The translations under genes and the position numbers were made by a program. A DNA stretch of 64,000 nt from Methanoregulaceae archaeon (GTDB taxonomy: Bacteria > Armatimonadota > Fimbriimonadia > Fimbriimonadales > Fimbriimonadaceae). Below are positions 42,588 to 50,594 of this stretch, piece by piece (positions within the stretch are counted from its first letter, which is position 1; every line of letters begins with the position of its first letter). The stretch spans positions 310,001 through 374,000 of the forward strand of contig JADZEW010000001.1 in the NCBI GenBank assembly GCA_020850325.1. The letters run 5' to 3'. The notes under the pieces were generated by a model, which worked only from the letters and a program-made list of their open reading frames with translations, did no database searches and was not told the DNA's origin.

Positions 42588-43157
42588 TCATTCATGTGGT
42601 TTTGCAACTGTGGCAGAGTCAGCTCTCACTGTTGAGACGACGCACGAACTGCAGAAACAGGGCGGACTGGCCCTCTTCTTCGGCCCAGCGTGCGATTCGA
42701 TCGAGGTCGATCGGGTGAGCAGAGGCCACCGCCACAGCCTGACGTAGGCGCTGTGGTCTCGACCATAGAAGAACCAGGCGAGGCGGTCACGTACGCAGTC
42801 GGTTGGAGAGATGATGTGTAGGCGATTTCCACCTTCCTCCAACGTGTCCCACGTGTCAATGGAGTCGTCGCCCACGGCAAGGGGTCCCGCAGGGAACTCG
42901 ACGGTGTAGGGGCACGCGGGATGGCCGTACGTGCCGCCCCGTTCAGCAAACCCAAGAGCTCTCATTGGGCCGTCCGAGACCTGCCCGTCTACGGACCATA
43001 GCGCGAAAATGAAGTCGAGATCCCGCGACTGGTGGGCTTCGGGAGCATAGATCGTCGCAGCTCCACCGCCCGAGAGGACCACCGTCTCGCCAGCGTCGTC
43101 AAAAGCGGTACATACGAGGAACGCGAGCTCGCGCAGTGTCGTGCTCGCCCCGATCAT
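42588..43157 (-). CDS. nucleotidyltransferase-fold protein, frameshifted near its C terminus
   Basis: A nucleotidyltransferase resembling AbiEii/MenT or MNT-type toxins. The signature VVLSGGGAATIYAPEAHQSR, then DLDFIFAL (about 26-53), has the Gly-rich and DxD parts. The frame reads to 42588 (189 residues), but after about residue 138 (RDHSAY) it becomes Arg/Ser/Cys-rich nonsense. Shifting one base at about 42741 gives QAVAVASAHPIDLDRIARWA and a natural end at 42619, so one base is probably missing from a Val codon. The active-site half is unaffected. The start overlaps the winged-helix gene stop (ATGA), making a two-gene operon. Confidence 0.72.
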   Translation of the reverse strand: MIGASTTLRELAFLVCTAFDDAGETVVLSGGGAATIYAPEAHQSRDLDFIFALWSVDGQVSDGPMRALGFAERGGTYGHPACPYTVEFPAGPLAVGDDSIDTWDTLEEGGNRLHIISPTDCVRDRLAWFFYGRDHSAYVRLWRWPLLTRSTSIESHAGPKKRASPPCFCSSCVVSTVRADSATVAKPHE

Positions 43158-43498
43158 AGCGCCTTACCCGCCCGCCTCGGGCGCCGCCGGAGCTCTTCGA
43201 GCTTAGACTGAAGTGACGCATCTTGGGCACCAAGCCGATCAAGGAGGGCGACGAGTTCGCCGAGCGCCGGGAAGCGGGGGTTCAGACGCAGACGCCTTGC
43301 GCGCCCTTCCTCGATGCCGATAATCAGTCCGGCTCGCTCTAAGCTGTCAACCGCCGATTGAACACGGCTTAGGCTTCTCTCGAGCACGCGAGAGAGTTCA
43401 GATGCATGGGTCTCACCCATCATGTTGATAGCGAGCAAGGCACTTGTTCTCAAAGGTGAACCAAACACTCCGACCGACGGAACAACCATATCACTCAT
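43154..43498 (-). CDS. winged-helix transcriptional regulator, likely autorepressor/antitoxin
   Basis: A 114-residue DNA-binding protein. Residues about 15-80 form a winged helix of MarR/ArsR-like type: RTSALLAINMMGETHASELS, the recognition-helix segment RSLSRVQSAVDSLERAGLI, then the wing IEEGRARRLRLNP. The C-terminal 30 residues are a charged helix (LQSKLEELRRRPRR) that may dimerise. A perfect 36-bp palindrome ends 2 bases before its ATG, so autorepression is expected. Translational coupling to a nucleotidyltransferase resembles AbiE-type toxin-antitoxin operons, where the antitoxin is a winged-helix repressor. Confidence 0.75.
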   Translation of the reverse strand: MSDMVVPSVGVFGSPLRTSALLAINMMGETHASELSRVLERSLSRVQSAVDSLERAGLIIGIEEGRARRLRLNPRFPALGELVALLDRLGAQDASLQSKLEELRRRPRRAGKAL

Positions 43499-43500
43499 AT

Positions 43501-43536
43501 ACCCGAAAATCGGGTGATATCACCCGATTTTCGGGT
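43501..43536. promoter_or_regulatory. perfect 36-bp palindromic operator
   Basis: The two 18-base halves are exact reverse complements. Each half contains its own small inverted repeat CCCGA-N3-TCGGG, so there are two operator-like half-sites around a GATATC centre. It sits between the divergent winged-helix gene (ATG 2 bases away) and dCMP deaminase gene (52 bases away). Confidence 0.8.
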
Positions 43537-43575
43537 TGATAACTAAGGTGACGAACGGTCCTTAACGGAACGCGT

Positions 43576-43581
43576 CATAAT
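43576..43581 (+). promoter_or_regulatory. -10 element CATAAT for the dCMP deaminase gene
   Basis: CATAAT ends 7 bases before ATG 43589; no Shine-Dalgarno sequence. Confidence 0.45.
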
Positions 43582-43588
43582 CGCCCCC

Positions 43589-44065
43589 ATGAGCGAGCGC
43601 CCGAGTTGGGATGCCTACTTCATGCAGATCGCGCATCTCGTTGCCACCCGCGCCACGTGTCCGCGACGCCATGTCGGAGCCGTCATCGTCCGCGATCGAC
43701 GCATTCTCGCCACCGGCTACAATGGCGCACCTCGCGGAGTCTCCCACTGCCCCCACGAGGGAGATCAACACGATTGGCCGCTGGGCTGTATGCGCGCTGG
43801 GCATTGCATCCGCGCTCTCCATGCCGAGCAAAATGCCCTCCTTCAGGCCGCCCTCATCGGCGTGCCCTGCGAAGGCGCGGGCATGTACGTCACCTGCCAA
43901 CCCTGCAACACCTGCGCCAAGATGATCATCAATGGCGGCATCTCCCGCGTCATTTATGAAGGGGACTACCCGGACGCGTTTTCGCTGGAACTGTTTCGTG
44001 AGGCCAACATGGAGGTCTTGCGGTATCGAGACGGAGCCATCGAGCCGGTAGACCTGGGCACTTGA
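43589..44065 (+). CDS. deoxycytidylate deaminase
   Basis: A 158-residue zinc enzyme converting dCMP to dUMP for thymidylate synthesis. The active-site HAE is at 78-80 (RALHAEQNA), and PCNTC gives the zinc ligands Cys106 and Cys109. An extra Cys/His-rich insert (CPHEGDQHDWPLGCMRAGHC, about 54-73) is the second structural zinc region typical of the ComEB/phage T4 dCMP deaminase group. With cdd elsewhere in the window the cell has both nucleoside and nucleotide deamination. Its stop overlaps the next gene (TGATG). Confidence 0.93.
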   Translation: MSERPSWDAYFMQIAHLVATRATCPRRHVGAVIVRDRRILATGYNGAPRGVSHCPHEGDQHDWPLGCMRAGHCIRALHAEQNALLQAALIGVPCEGAGMYVTCQPCNTCAKMIINGGISRVIYEGDYPDAFSLELFREANMEVLRYRDGAIEPVDLGT

Positions 44066-45096
44066 TGCAGACCCTCGCAGAATCGCAGCTGCTGGAAGGA
44101 TATCGATTTCCGCTTCTCGCGGGAGCGGTGGCCTGCATCATCAGCATGCTGCTCACGCCGCTCATCAAGACGCTCGCGTTCAAGTTTGGCGCGGTGGACG
44201 ATCCGAAGCGGGACGACCGCCGGGTCCACAAGGAGCCGCTACCTCGCTGGGGCGGCATCGCCATCTACGGCGGTTTCGTGGCCGCCGTCCTCGGGGTGTT
44301 GCCTTTCGCCTATCCGATTCAGCCCTTCCCGCTGTACGTCTGGGGCATGCTCGGCATTGGCGGATTAGTGGTGATTGTGGGCGCGTTGGACGACCTGCAC
44401 CAGTTCTCCGCCAAGATCCAGTTGCTCTTCCTCATCCTCGCCGGATTCGGAATCCAGTTCTTTGCGTCCGAGGGCAAGGTCATCCAGATTCAGGGGCTCT
44501 CGTGGCCGCCTCTCGGCGGTAACGGAGAGTGGATTGACTTTGGCATGTGGGCGCTACCGATCACGGCGCTCTACATCTTCATCGTGTCGAAAACGATGGA
44601 CACGATCGACGGGATCGACGGACTTGCAAGCGGGATCGCCGCCATCGCCGGCGGCGCGCTCTCGATCATCGCTACTTACGAGGGCCAGCCGCGGGTGGCG
44701 CTCTTGGCCGCCGCTTTGGCGGGAGCCTCACTCGGCTTCATCCGCCACAACTACAACCCGGCGAAGATCATCATGGGGACAGGCGGAGCGCAGTTGCTCG
44801 GCTTTACGCTCGCGGCGCTCAGCATCGTGGGTGCGATGAAAACGGCGGCCGCGATGGCAATCCTCGTACCTCTGCTAGTGTTCGGAGTGCCGCTGTTCGA
44901 TGCCGTACAAGTTGTGATCCGCCGCAAGATGAGCGGCGTACCGATCACTCAAGCCGACAAGAGGCACATCCACCATCAACTGCTCGCGCGGGGCCTCTCG
45001 CAACGTCAGGCGGTATGGGTGTTGTACGGGATCGCGATCGTGCTATGCGCCCTGCTGGTGCTCGCGGTACGGAGTAATTCGACCGGTTCGGGTTAG
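44065..45096 (+). CDS. WecA/TagO-type undecaprenyl-phosphate sugar-1-phosphate transferase
   Basis: A 343-residue polytopic membrane enzyme that loads a UDP-sugar phosphate (commonly GlcNAc-1-P) onto undecaprenyl phosphate for teichoic acid, O-antigen or capsule assembly. The Asp-rich motif VDDPKRDDRRVHKEPLPRWG follows the first segment. The second motif, MDTIDGIDGLASG, and the cytosolic loop ADKRHIHHQLLARGLS are diagnostic. About ten or eleven hydrophobic segments are visible. A TTG lies one codon earlier, but ATG 44065, overlapping the dCMP deaminase stop, is preferred. It is not MraY, judging by the HIHHQLL loop. Confidence 0.9.
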   Translation: MQTLAESQLLEGYRFPLLAGAVACIISMLLTPLIKTLAFKFGAVDDPKRDDRRVHKEPLPRWGGIAIYGGFVAAVLGVLPFAYPIQPFPLYVWGMLGIGGLVVIVGALDDLHQFSAKIQLLFLILAGFGIQFFASEGKVIQIQGLSWPPLGGNGEWIDFGMWALPITALYIFIVSKTMDTIDGIDGLASGIAAIAGGALSIIATYEGQPRVALLAAALAGASLGFIRHNYNPAKIIMGTGGAQLLGFTLAALSIVGAMKTAAAMAILVPLLVFGVPLFDAVQVVIRRKMSGVPITQADKRHIHHQLLARGLSQRQAVWVLYGIAIVLCALLVLAVRSNSTGSG

Positions 45097-45194
45097 CGCA
45101 GAGTGCCTTCAGAGCCAACCCGAGCTAACAGCCGCGCCAAACCCTCCGCGAATCCTTCGTCCTCCCCAAATCGTCTCGGAAGAACAGACTTCCC

Positions 45195-46139
45195 ATGTCG
45201 CTTAGGTTCCTCGTCGAGTCCCACTACGCATCGGTTCGCACGGATGCCGAGTTCTGGCGTCCCCACGTCGCCGAGATCGCTCGTCGCCACGCGCTCGCAA
45301 TGGAAACCTACGAAACCATGCGCGGCGACGCAACCAACCCGGTGTTCCTCGTCGGTGACAGCGTCGTGAAGATCTACACGCCTTACTTTCACGGGCGAGA
45401 AACGAAGGGGATGGAGGTCGCCGCCCTTGAGGCGCTCCGGAACGACTCGGGCATTCCCGTTCCCAAGGTGCTCGCCCGCGGAGAGTTGCTCTTCGACTCT
45501 TCGGACTGGAACTGGCCTTACGTGGTGATGTCTCGAATGGACGGTCGGGTGCTGCAGGAAGACTGGGCCACGCTCGACGACGCAACCAAGGAGAAGCTGC
45601 TGGGTGAACTCGGAGCGAAGCTGCGCCGAATCCACGGGATCACGCCGACGCCCGACTTGGCCGCCGCGTGGAAGTCTCACTGGCCCCGCGGATTCGACGA
45701 GTTTCTCACTCGCCAACTTGACGCGTTGCTCGGCCATGCGGACATCGCCCTTCTCTCGATCGCCGACGAACTGAGATCCATTTCGGTCACCGGGATGGGG
45801 CCGTCATGGCCCGTCCTCCTGCACGGCGATATCGAACCGGACCACTTGTTTGTGTCTGACGACAGGATCGTTGGCATCATCGACTTCGGCGATGCCAAGA
45901 TCGGCGATCCGCTTTACGACTTTTTCACCATCCGGCAAGATCTGGCTCCGACCCCTGAGTTGAGGGCCGCCTTTCTCCAGGGCTATGGGCTCGACCCCAG
46001 TCGTGAGAACGACCTGCTGAAGCGGCTCACCGTATATGCGATGTTGCACGAGTGGACGACCCTGCGCGACGTCATCGGCTGGACAACAAAGTCCAGGGCA
46101 AAGTCGATTCGTGAACTCGGCGAATGGCTTTGGGCGTAG
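45195..46139 (+). CDS. aminoglycoside-phosphotransferase-like kinase
   Basis: A 314-residue protein-kinase-fold phosphotransferase. The N-lobe strand NPVFLVGDSVVKIYTP (about 51-66) includes the ATP-site Lys. The catalytic loop LLHGDIEPDHLFV (about 211-223) and metal motif IIDFGDAKIGDP follow. This is the APH family, which phosphorylates antibiotics, choline, homoserine, sugars or unknown metabolites. It does not closely match any resistance enzyme I know, so it is not evidence of resistance. There is no Shine-Dalgarno or clear -10 element ahead of the ATG. Confidence 0.85.
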   Translation: MSLRFLVESHYASVRTDAEFWRPHVAEIARRHALAMETYETMRGDATNPVFLVGDSVVKIYTPYFHGRETKGMEVAALEALRNDSGIPVPKVLARGELLFDSSDWNWPYVVMSRMDGRVLQEDWATLDDATKEKLLGELGAKLRRIHGITPTPDLAAAWKSHWPRGFDEFLTRQLDALLGHADIALLSIADELRSISVTGMGPSWPVLLHGDIEPDHLFVSDDRIVGIIDFGDAKIGDPLYDFFTIRQDLAPTPELRAAFLQGYGLDPSRENDLLKRLTVYAMLHEWTTLRDVIGWTTKSRAKSIRELGEWLWA

Positions 46140-46208
46140 GAACGTTGTCGTGGGCGGCGCAAGCAACATGTCGCCCGCACCATACACTTTGAGTCCGACA
46201 AAGCCATA

Positions 46209-47009
46209 ATGAGCAACGTGGTCTTCGATTCCGTCAGGCGCATTTACTTCGATCTCGATGACACGCTCTGCGGTTATTGGGACGCCTCCAAGGCGGCGTT
46301 GCGCAAGACTTTTGCCGAAGTAAGTCCGAATGGACATGACGCCCAGCATATGGTTCAGGAGTGGGCAGCGGCGTTCCGCGAATTTGCGCCGACGCTCAAG
46401 AAGACTGGCTGGTACCAAACCTACTTGAAAGAGGGTGAGCCCACCCGTACCGAGCAGATGCGCCTCACGCTACGCCGCATCGGCATCGAAGACGAGGCCC
46501 TCGCGATTCGCCTGAGCGAAGCCTACGGGCGGCACCGAAACGATGGCCTGCAACTGTTCGATGACGCTTGGGAAGTGTTGCAGACGCTCCACGAGCGGTA
46601 CCCGATGGGCCTCATCACCAACGGCCCGGCCGATATCCAGCGGCAGGAGATTGCCGCGCTGGGCATCGGAGAGTTCTTCGATCAGGTTTACATCGAAGGG
46701 GAAATGGGCCGGGGCAAACCTCTCCCCGACGTCTTCGCAATGATCACCGAGAACTCCGGAGTCGCCCCGCATGAGATTTTGATGGTGGGCAATAGCTATG
46801 CCCACGACATCCGACCGGCGATCGAGTCGGGTTGGCGATCGGTCTGGATTCGACGCCCTAGTGACGTTCCCCCCAGCGCCCCCGGCCACGTCACCCAACC
46901 CGAGGAACGTCCTGATGATGCTCCTAAACCGGATGCGGTCATCCGCCATCTGGAGGAGTTGCTCACCCTGCTGGGATTACGAGAGTCGGCATCGGTCTCC
47001 GACCGGTAA
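46209..47009 (+). CDS. HAD-family hydrolase
   Basis: A 266-residue phosphatase of the haloacid dehalogenase superfamily. Motif I DLDDT (Asp15 nucleophile, Asp17 acid/base) lies at 15-19. Motif II is LITNGP and motif IV is MVGNSYAHDIRPAIESGW. The helical cap between motifs I and II makes it a C1-type enzyme, as in the N-acetylneuraminate-9-phosphatase/YjjG group. The substrate is unknown. Its TAA stop is also the start of the next gene's -10 element. Confidence 0.9.
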   Translation: MSNVVFDSVRRIYFDLDDTLCGYWDASKAALRKTFAEVSPNGHDAQHMVQEWAAAFREFAPTLKKTGWYQTYLKEGEPTRTEQMRLTLRRIGIEDEALAIRLSEAYGRHRNDGLQLFDDAWEVLQTLHERYPMGLITNGPADIQRQEIAALGIGEFFDQVYIEGEMGRGKPLPDVFAMITENSGVAPHEILMVGNSYAHDIRPAIESGWRSVWIRRPSDVPPSAPGHVTQPEERPDDAPKPDAVIRHLEELLTLLGLRESASVSDR

Positions 47010-47012
47010 ACT
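47007..47012 (+). promoter_or_regulatory. -10 element TAAACT sharing the HAD gene stop codon
   Basis: TAAACT ends 7 bases before ATG 47020, and its TAA (47007-47009) is the stop codon of the HAD hydrolase gene. Confidence 0.5.
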
Positions 47013-47019
47013 CTAGCTT

Positions 47020-48909
47020 ATGAGAATTGCCGTCCTCCCGTTCAACGCGGGCCCCGGAGCCAAGCCTGCGTTCGGGCGCCAACTTGCGAACTTCCTGGTA
47101 GACACGGTCCGCTCGGCCACCGACGCCGAACTGAATGCGGTGAACTACCTGGCGCAGATCGAGCAGGACGGCCACCCGAAGGCCGCGTTCGTCAATGTGG
47201 CCGATACGCTCGTCGAGTACGACTTCATCCAGCCGCTCTTCGAGCAGGCCGAGGCGCAGAAGGTCATGGACGGTGTGGTCCGCCAAGATGGCGACAACTA
47301 CGAAGTCATCGTGCGGTTCCACGAAGCCGGTAACCCGCTGCCAACCTCTGAGAAAACCTTCCACTTCAAACCCGCCGAGGTCTTTGGTCCCCTCAATGAG
47401 ATGATCCGCGACCTCGCGGAGCAATCCGGTAAGACGCTGCCCGAAGCGATGCAGGGCGGACTGGACTTCGGCACCGATAGCGGCCTCGCGTTCATCGACT
47501 TCCTCGAGGGCTACGACGGCTTCCAGTACATGCAGGCCGCCAATGGCCAGGTCGCCAACGAGTTTGATCCCGAACTCGCCTTCACCGCCCTTCGCAAGTC
47601 GATGCAGGCTGACCCCGACTTCTTGGCGCCCTACGAGGTCAGTGTCGCTTTCGCTCGCATGTGCGGCCAGTTCCGGATCGGAACGTTCGAGAAGGTCGAG
47701 CATGCTTTGCTGAAGGCAGCCGAAGTTGCACCCGACGATTTTCGCGCCCACTACGGCCTCGGTGAGTTGTATCAGCAAGGCAACCTTGGCAATAAGGCAG
47801 CGGACTCCTACGAGAAGGCGCTGGAGCTTCACGAGAAGAAGAAGGCCGAATACGAGACCGACGGCCGAGTAGAAGAGTGGCAGCTCGAGCAAGCGTCCAT
47901 CATCTCGCGAATCGGCGTGGCGCAGATGTCCTTGGGCATGCCGGTCAACGCTGAGCGTAACTTCCGCCGCGCTATCGAGCTGGAGGCCAACGACAAGCCG
48001 AGCCTCAACCTGCTTGCTGGTGTCTTGCAGTCCACCAACCGCGGGCACGAGATTCCCGGCCTCTGGAAGGAGCAGCTCGACCGCGATCCTCAGAACGGCG
48101 AGACCCACGCCAAGTACGCCATCGCTCTGTACCAGGCGGAACAACTCCCCGAAGCGGAGAAGGCGTTTGAGTCCGCATTGTCGACCCTTGAGGCCGAAGA
48201 CCAGAAGTTGGTCGTCAAGCGATACTATGCGCCCATGCTTGTGCAGCGGGAAGAGTTCGACCGCGCGATGGACTTCTACGAGGATGTGATCGACGAGCAT
48301 CCTGCCGATGTCCAGGTGCTGTACGAATACGCCCAGACCTTGCGTCAGGCGAACCGCGAGTTCGAAGTGCCCACCGTTCTCGATCAGATCCTCGCCCAGA
48401 ACCCCGACCCCAACATGCGCGCCGAAGTGCTGGCGTGGAAGACCGAGATCAACGAGCCGAAGCGAGCCGAAGCCGTGGCTCGCGCCGACGAGAAGCTCAC
48501 TAATGGCGACTTCGCGGGCGCGATCAAGGAGCTCAAGCCGCTCCGAAACTGGCTGGCCGATTACTGGAAGCTGTGGGCAGTTCTCGCCTCCGCCCACAAC
48601 CGTATTGGCGAGCACGAAGAAGCCCGCGAATGCGCCGAGCGACTGATCAACATCTTCCCCGGCTGTGAACCGGCATATGTCGAACTGATGGCCGCGCTGA
48701 ATGCGCTGGGCCGCAATGATGACGCCTACAACGTGATGCGCTTCGCCGCGGGTCAGATGCCGCAGTCGCTCGGCATTCACGTGAACCTCGTGCTGGCCGC
48801 AAATCGCGCCGGACACAAGGACGAGGCCAAGAACCTCGCCCAGCAGATCCGCGACGCGGTCGGGCCCAACGAAGAACTCGACAAGGTTTTCGCCGAACTG
48901 GACGCATAG
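47020..48909 (+). CDS. large TPR-repeat protein
   Basis: A 629-residue cytosolic protein without signal peptide. The first 130 residues form an alpha/beta domain (MRIAVLPFNAGPGAKPAFGR, FLVDTVRSATDA) of unknown type. From about residue 180 it is a long array of TPR units (for example ALEKVEHALLKAAEVAPDDF, HYGLGELYQQGNLGNKAADS, YEKALELHEKKKAE). A protein scaffold role is expected. It starts a likely operon with the HTTM pair, 3 bases before the next gene. The long opposite-strand frame over this gene is a codon-usage shadow. Confidence 0.8.
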   Translation: MRIAVLPFNAGPGAKPAFGRQLANFLVDTVRSATDAELNAVNYLAQIEQDGHPKAAFVNVADTLVEYDFIQPLFEQAEAQKVMDGVVRQDGDNYEVIVRFHEAGNPLPTSEKTFHFKPAEVFGPLNEMIRDLAEQSGKTLPEAMQGGLDFGTDSGLAFIDFLEGYDGFQYMQAANGQVANEFDPELAFTALRKSMQADPDFLAPYEVSVAFARMCGQFRIGTFEKVEHALLKAAEVAPDDFRAHYGLGELYQQGNLGNKAADSYEKALELHEKKKAEYETDGRVEEWQLEQASIISRIGVAQMSLGMPVNAERNFRRAIELEANDKPSLNLLAGVLQSTNRGHEIPGLWKEQLDRDPQNGETHAKYAIALYQAEQLPEAEKAFESALSTLEAEDQKLVVKRYYAPMLVQREEFDRAMDFYEDVIDEHPADVQVLYEYAQTLRQANREFEVPTVLDQILAQNPDPNMRAEVLAWKTEINEPKRAEAVARADEKLTNGDFAGAIKELKPLRNWLADYWKLWAVLASAHNRIGEHEEARECAERLINIFPGCEPAYVELMAALNALGRNDDAYNVMRFAAGQMPQSLGIHVNLVLAANRAGHKDEAKNLAQQIRDAVGPNEELDKVFAELDA

Positions 48910-48912
48910 ACC

Positions 48913-49587
48913 ATGGACAGCAAACGGAACGCCCCCAGATGGCTCAAGCTTCTGGTGGGCTTCCATGTGCTGGCGATTACCTCGTGGTCGCTTCCCAAGT
49001 CTTCACCGGGCGTGCTCAACAACATGCTCGAGCCCAAGGGTTTGGATTGGGTGCTGTACGCGAACGATCGCTATGTGCGGATATCGCCGGTTCAGCAGTA
49101 CATCCTCTCGTTGGGTCTGTTCCAGTCGTGGGATATGTTTGCGCCCAACCCCACGAACAAGGACATCTGGTGCGACGCGATCGTCCGCTACCGTGATGGC
49201 TCGGAGAAGTTGTACACCTATCCGCGCGTGGCAGATGCCAACTACTTCGAGAAGTACGTCATCGAACGCTACCGGAAGTTCTATGAGCGGGTCAATCACG
49301 ACCTGTTCCAGTGGATGTGGCCGGACTTTGCCCAGCGCGTCGCGGTCAAAATGGATGACCCTGCCAACCCTCCCGTTCAGGTCGTGCTCCGACGGAACTT
49401 CATCGTCACCCCCCGAACGGTCACCTTTCCGGACTATTGCCAGAATCTGATCGACGCGATCCGCGAGGGTCGTGTTGATGGGCAGACCCTGTCGCCCACC
49501 AACCCGGTGATCCCTCCCTTCGAGCAGTCCGTCTTCTTGATTTACGACGTTGATCAGGAGCGCCTAGCTTTGGCACGCACGCGATGA
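48913..49587 (+). CDS. HTTM-associated membrane protein
   Basis: A 224-residue protein with one N-terminal transmembrane segment (about 10-27, LKLLVGFHVLAITSWSLP) and a large Trp/Tyr-rich outer domain (SPVQQYILSLGLFQSWDMFAPNP, then a beta-rich region). Proteins of this size commonly precede HTTM-domain proteins and are likely their partner. Function is not established. It overlaps the HTTM gene (ATGA) and follows the TPR gene closely, so all three are probably made together. Confidence 0.75.
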   Translation: MDSKRNAPRWLKLLVGFHVLAITSWSLPKSSPGVLNNMLEPKGLDWVLYANDRYVRISPVQQYILSLGLFQSWDMFAPNPTNKDIWCDAIVRYRDGSEKLYTYPRVADANYFEKYVIERYRKFYERVNHDLFQWMWPDFAQRVAVKMDDPANPPVQVVLRRNFIVTPRTVTFPDYCQNLIDAIREGRVDGQTLSPTNPVIPPFEQSVFLIYDVDQERLALARTR

Positions 49588-50594
49588 AGAAGCGCCTTGC
49601 CGGCTTCGATGATTGGTGGTTTGGGTACCGGTCTCCGGTCGCGCTCGGCTTGCTGCGGATTCTCCTAGGATTCGCCGCCGTGATGAGTCTGGTCATGACG
49701 CTGTTCATGTTCGGCGATTGGTACACGCCCGACGGGTTTGTTCCGCGGACGCTCACTGAGCAGTTCCTCCGTTGGGACTCGCACCGCGTCTGGGCCAACA
49801 CCCCGTGGGAGTTCCATCTGCCGTTTGGCCCGCCTAGGTTAAACCTGCTCGCGTTCACGGACAACGCGGCCCTGACGCTCGGCCTCTATTTGCTCACGAT
49901 AGCCGCGGGCGTCGGATTTACGCTCGGCTGGCGGACGCGCTGGTGTGGATTCGTGCTGGTGCTGGGAATGATCTCGATCCACACGCGCAACCCGCTGATC
50001 ATTCACTCCGGCGACACCCTGTTGCGGTTGTGCTTGATCTACCTGGTGCTTTCGCCGAGTGGCGCTGCTCTTTCGTTCGACCGGCGGCGAGAACTCCGCC
50101 AGAAGGGACTCCCCCCCGATACGCCTTTCGAATACGTTCGAGTCACGGGCCAACGGCTGATCCAGTATCAAACCGCCCTCGTGTACCTGACGACGGTTTG
50201 GTGGAAAGTCTTCGGCACGTTCTGGATGGATGGCACCGCCACGTTCTATCCGGCGATGATGCACGAGTTCCGCCGGTTCCCCGTCCCCGGATTCCTCGAG
50301 CGCCAACCCTTCATCGGCCTCACGACCTACGGAACGCTAATCGTCGAGGTGGCGCTGGGCACGCTGATCTTCTGGAAGCCCGCCCGCAAGTGGGTGGTGA
50401 TCTTGGGGCTTCTGCTCCACGCGTACATCGAGTACCGCTTCAATATCCCGATGTTTGCGCTGATCATCACGACGACGTACATCGCGTTCTATGAGGGAGA
50501 TGAGGTCGAGCGGTGGCTCGCTCGACGGCGTTGGGGTCGTCGGCTGCTGGGGTGGCCCGAACCGGTGGAGTCTGCCCAGCCGGTTCCCGCCTAG
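49584..50594 (+). CDS. HTTM domain protein (vitamin K-dependent gamma-carboxylase-like)
   Basis: A 336-residue integral membrane protein of the HTTM family, which shares its fold with vitamin K-dependent gamma-carboxylase. Seven or eight hydrophobic segments are visible, with the typical SPVALGLLRILLGFAAV opening, the VLGMISIHTRNPLIIHSGDTLLRL stretch divided by loops, and a YQTALVYLTTVWWKVFG segment. The lumenal beta domain of true gamma-carboxylase is missing, so carboxylase activity is doubtful. The start overlaps the partner gene's stop (ATGA); the stop overlaps the convergent oxidase gene by 4 bases. Confidence 0.87.
   Translation: MKKRLAGFDDWWFGYRSPVALGLLRILLGFAAVMSLVMTLFMFGDWYTPDGFVPRTLTEQFLRWDSHRVWANTPWEFHLPFGPPRLNLLAFTDNAALTLGLYLLTIAAGVGFTLGWRTRWCGFVLVLGMISIHTRNPLIIHSGDTLLRLCLIYLVLSPSGAALSFDRRRELRQKGLPPDTPFEYVRVTGQRLIQYQTALVYLTTVWWKVFGTFWMDGTATFYPAMMHEFRRFPVPGFLERQPFIGLTTYGTLIVEVALGTLIFWKPARKWVVILGLLLHAYIEYRFNIPMFALIITTTYIAFYEGDEVERWLARRRWGRRLLGWPEPVESAQPVPA

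Noticed and set aside
41719-42620. A 16-base direct repeat (15 of 16 identical) at 41719-41734 and 42605-42620 flanking the Fic gene, suggesting an insertion duplication
   Set aside because: Pairs of 16-mers with one mismatch are expected several times by chance in 64 kb, and the repeat includes a -10-like CACAAT. Without a relative lacking the Fic gene it is not evidence of insertion.
45195-46139. APH-like gene as an antibiotic-resistance determinant
   Set aside because: Only the general kinase fold is evident; many relatives phosphorylate metabolites, and no mobile context is present.
46963-48966. A 667-residue open frame on the minus strand
   Set aside because: It lies fully opposite the TPR-protein gene. 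Its sequence has no family match and results from GC-biased third positions; the plus-strand protein has clear TPR repeats and proper spacing to its neighbours.
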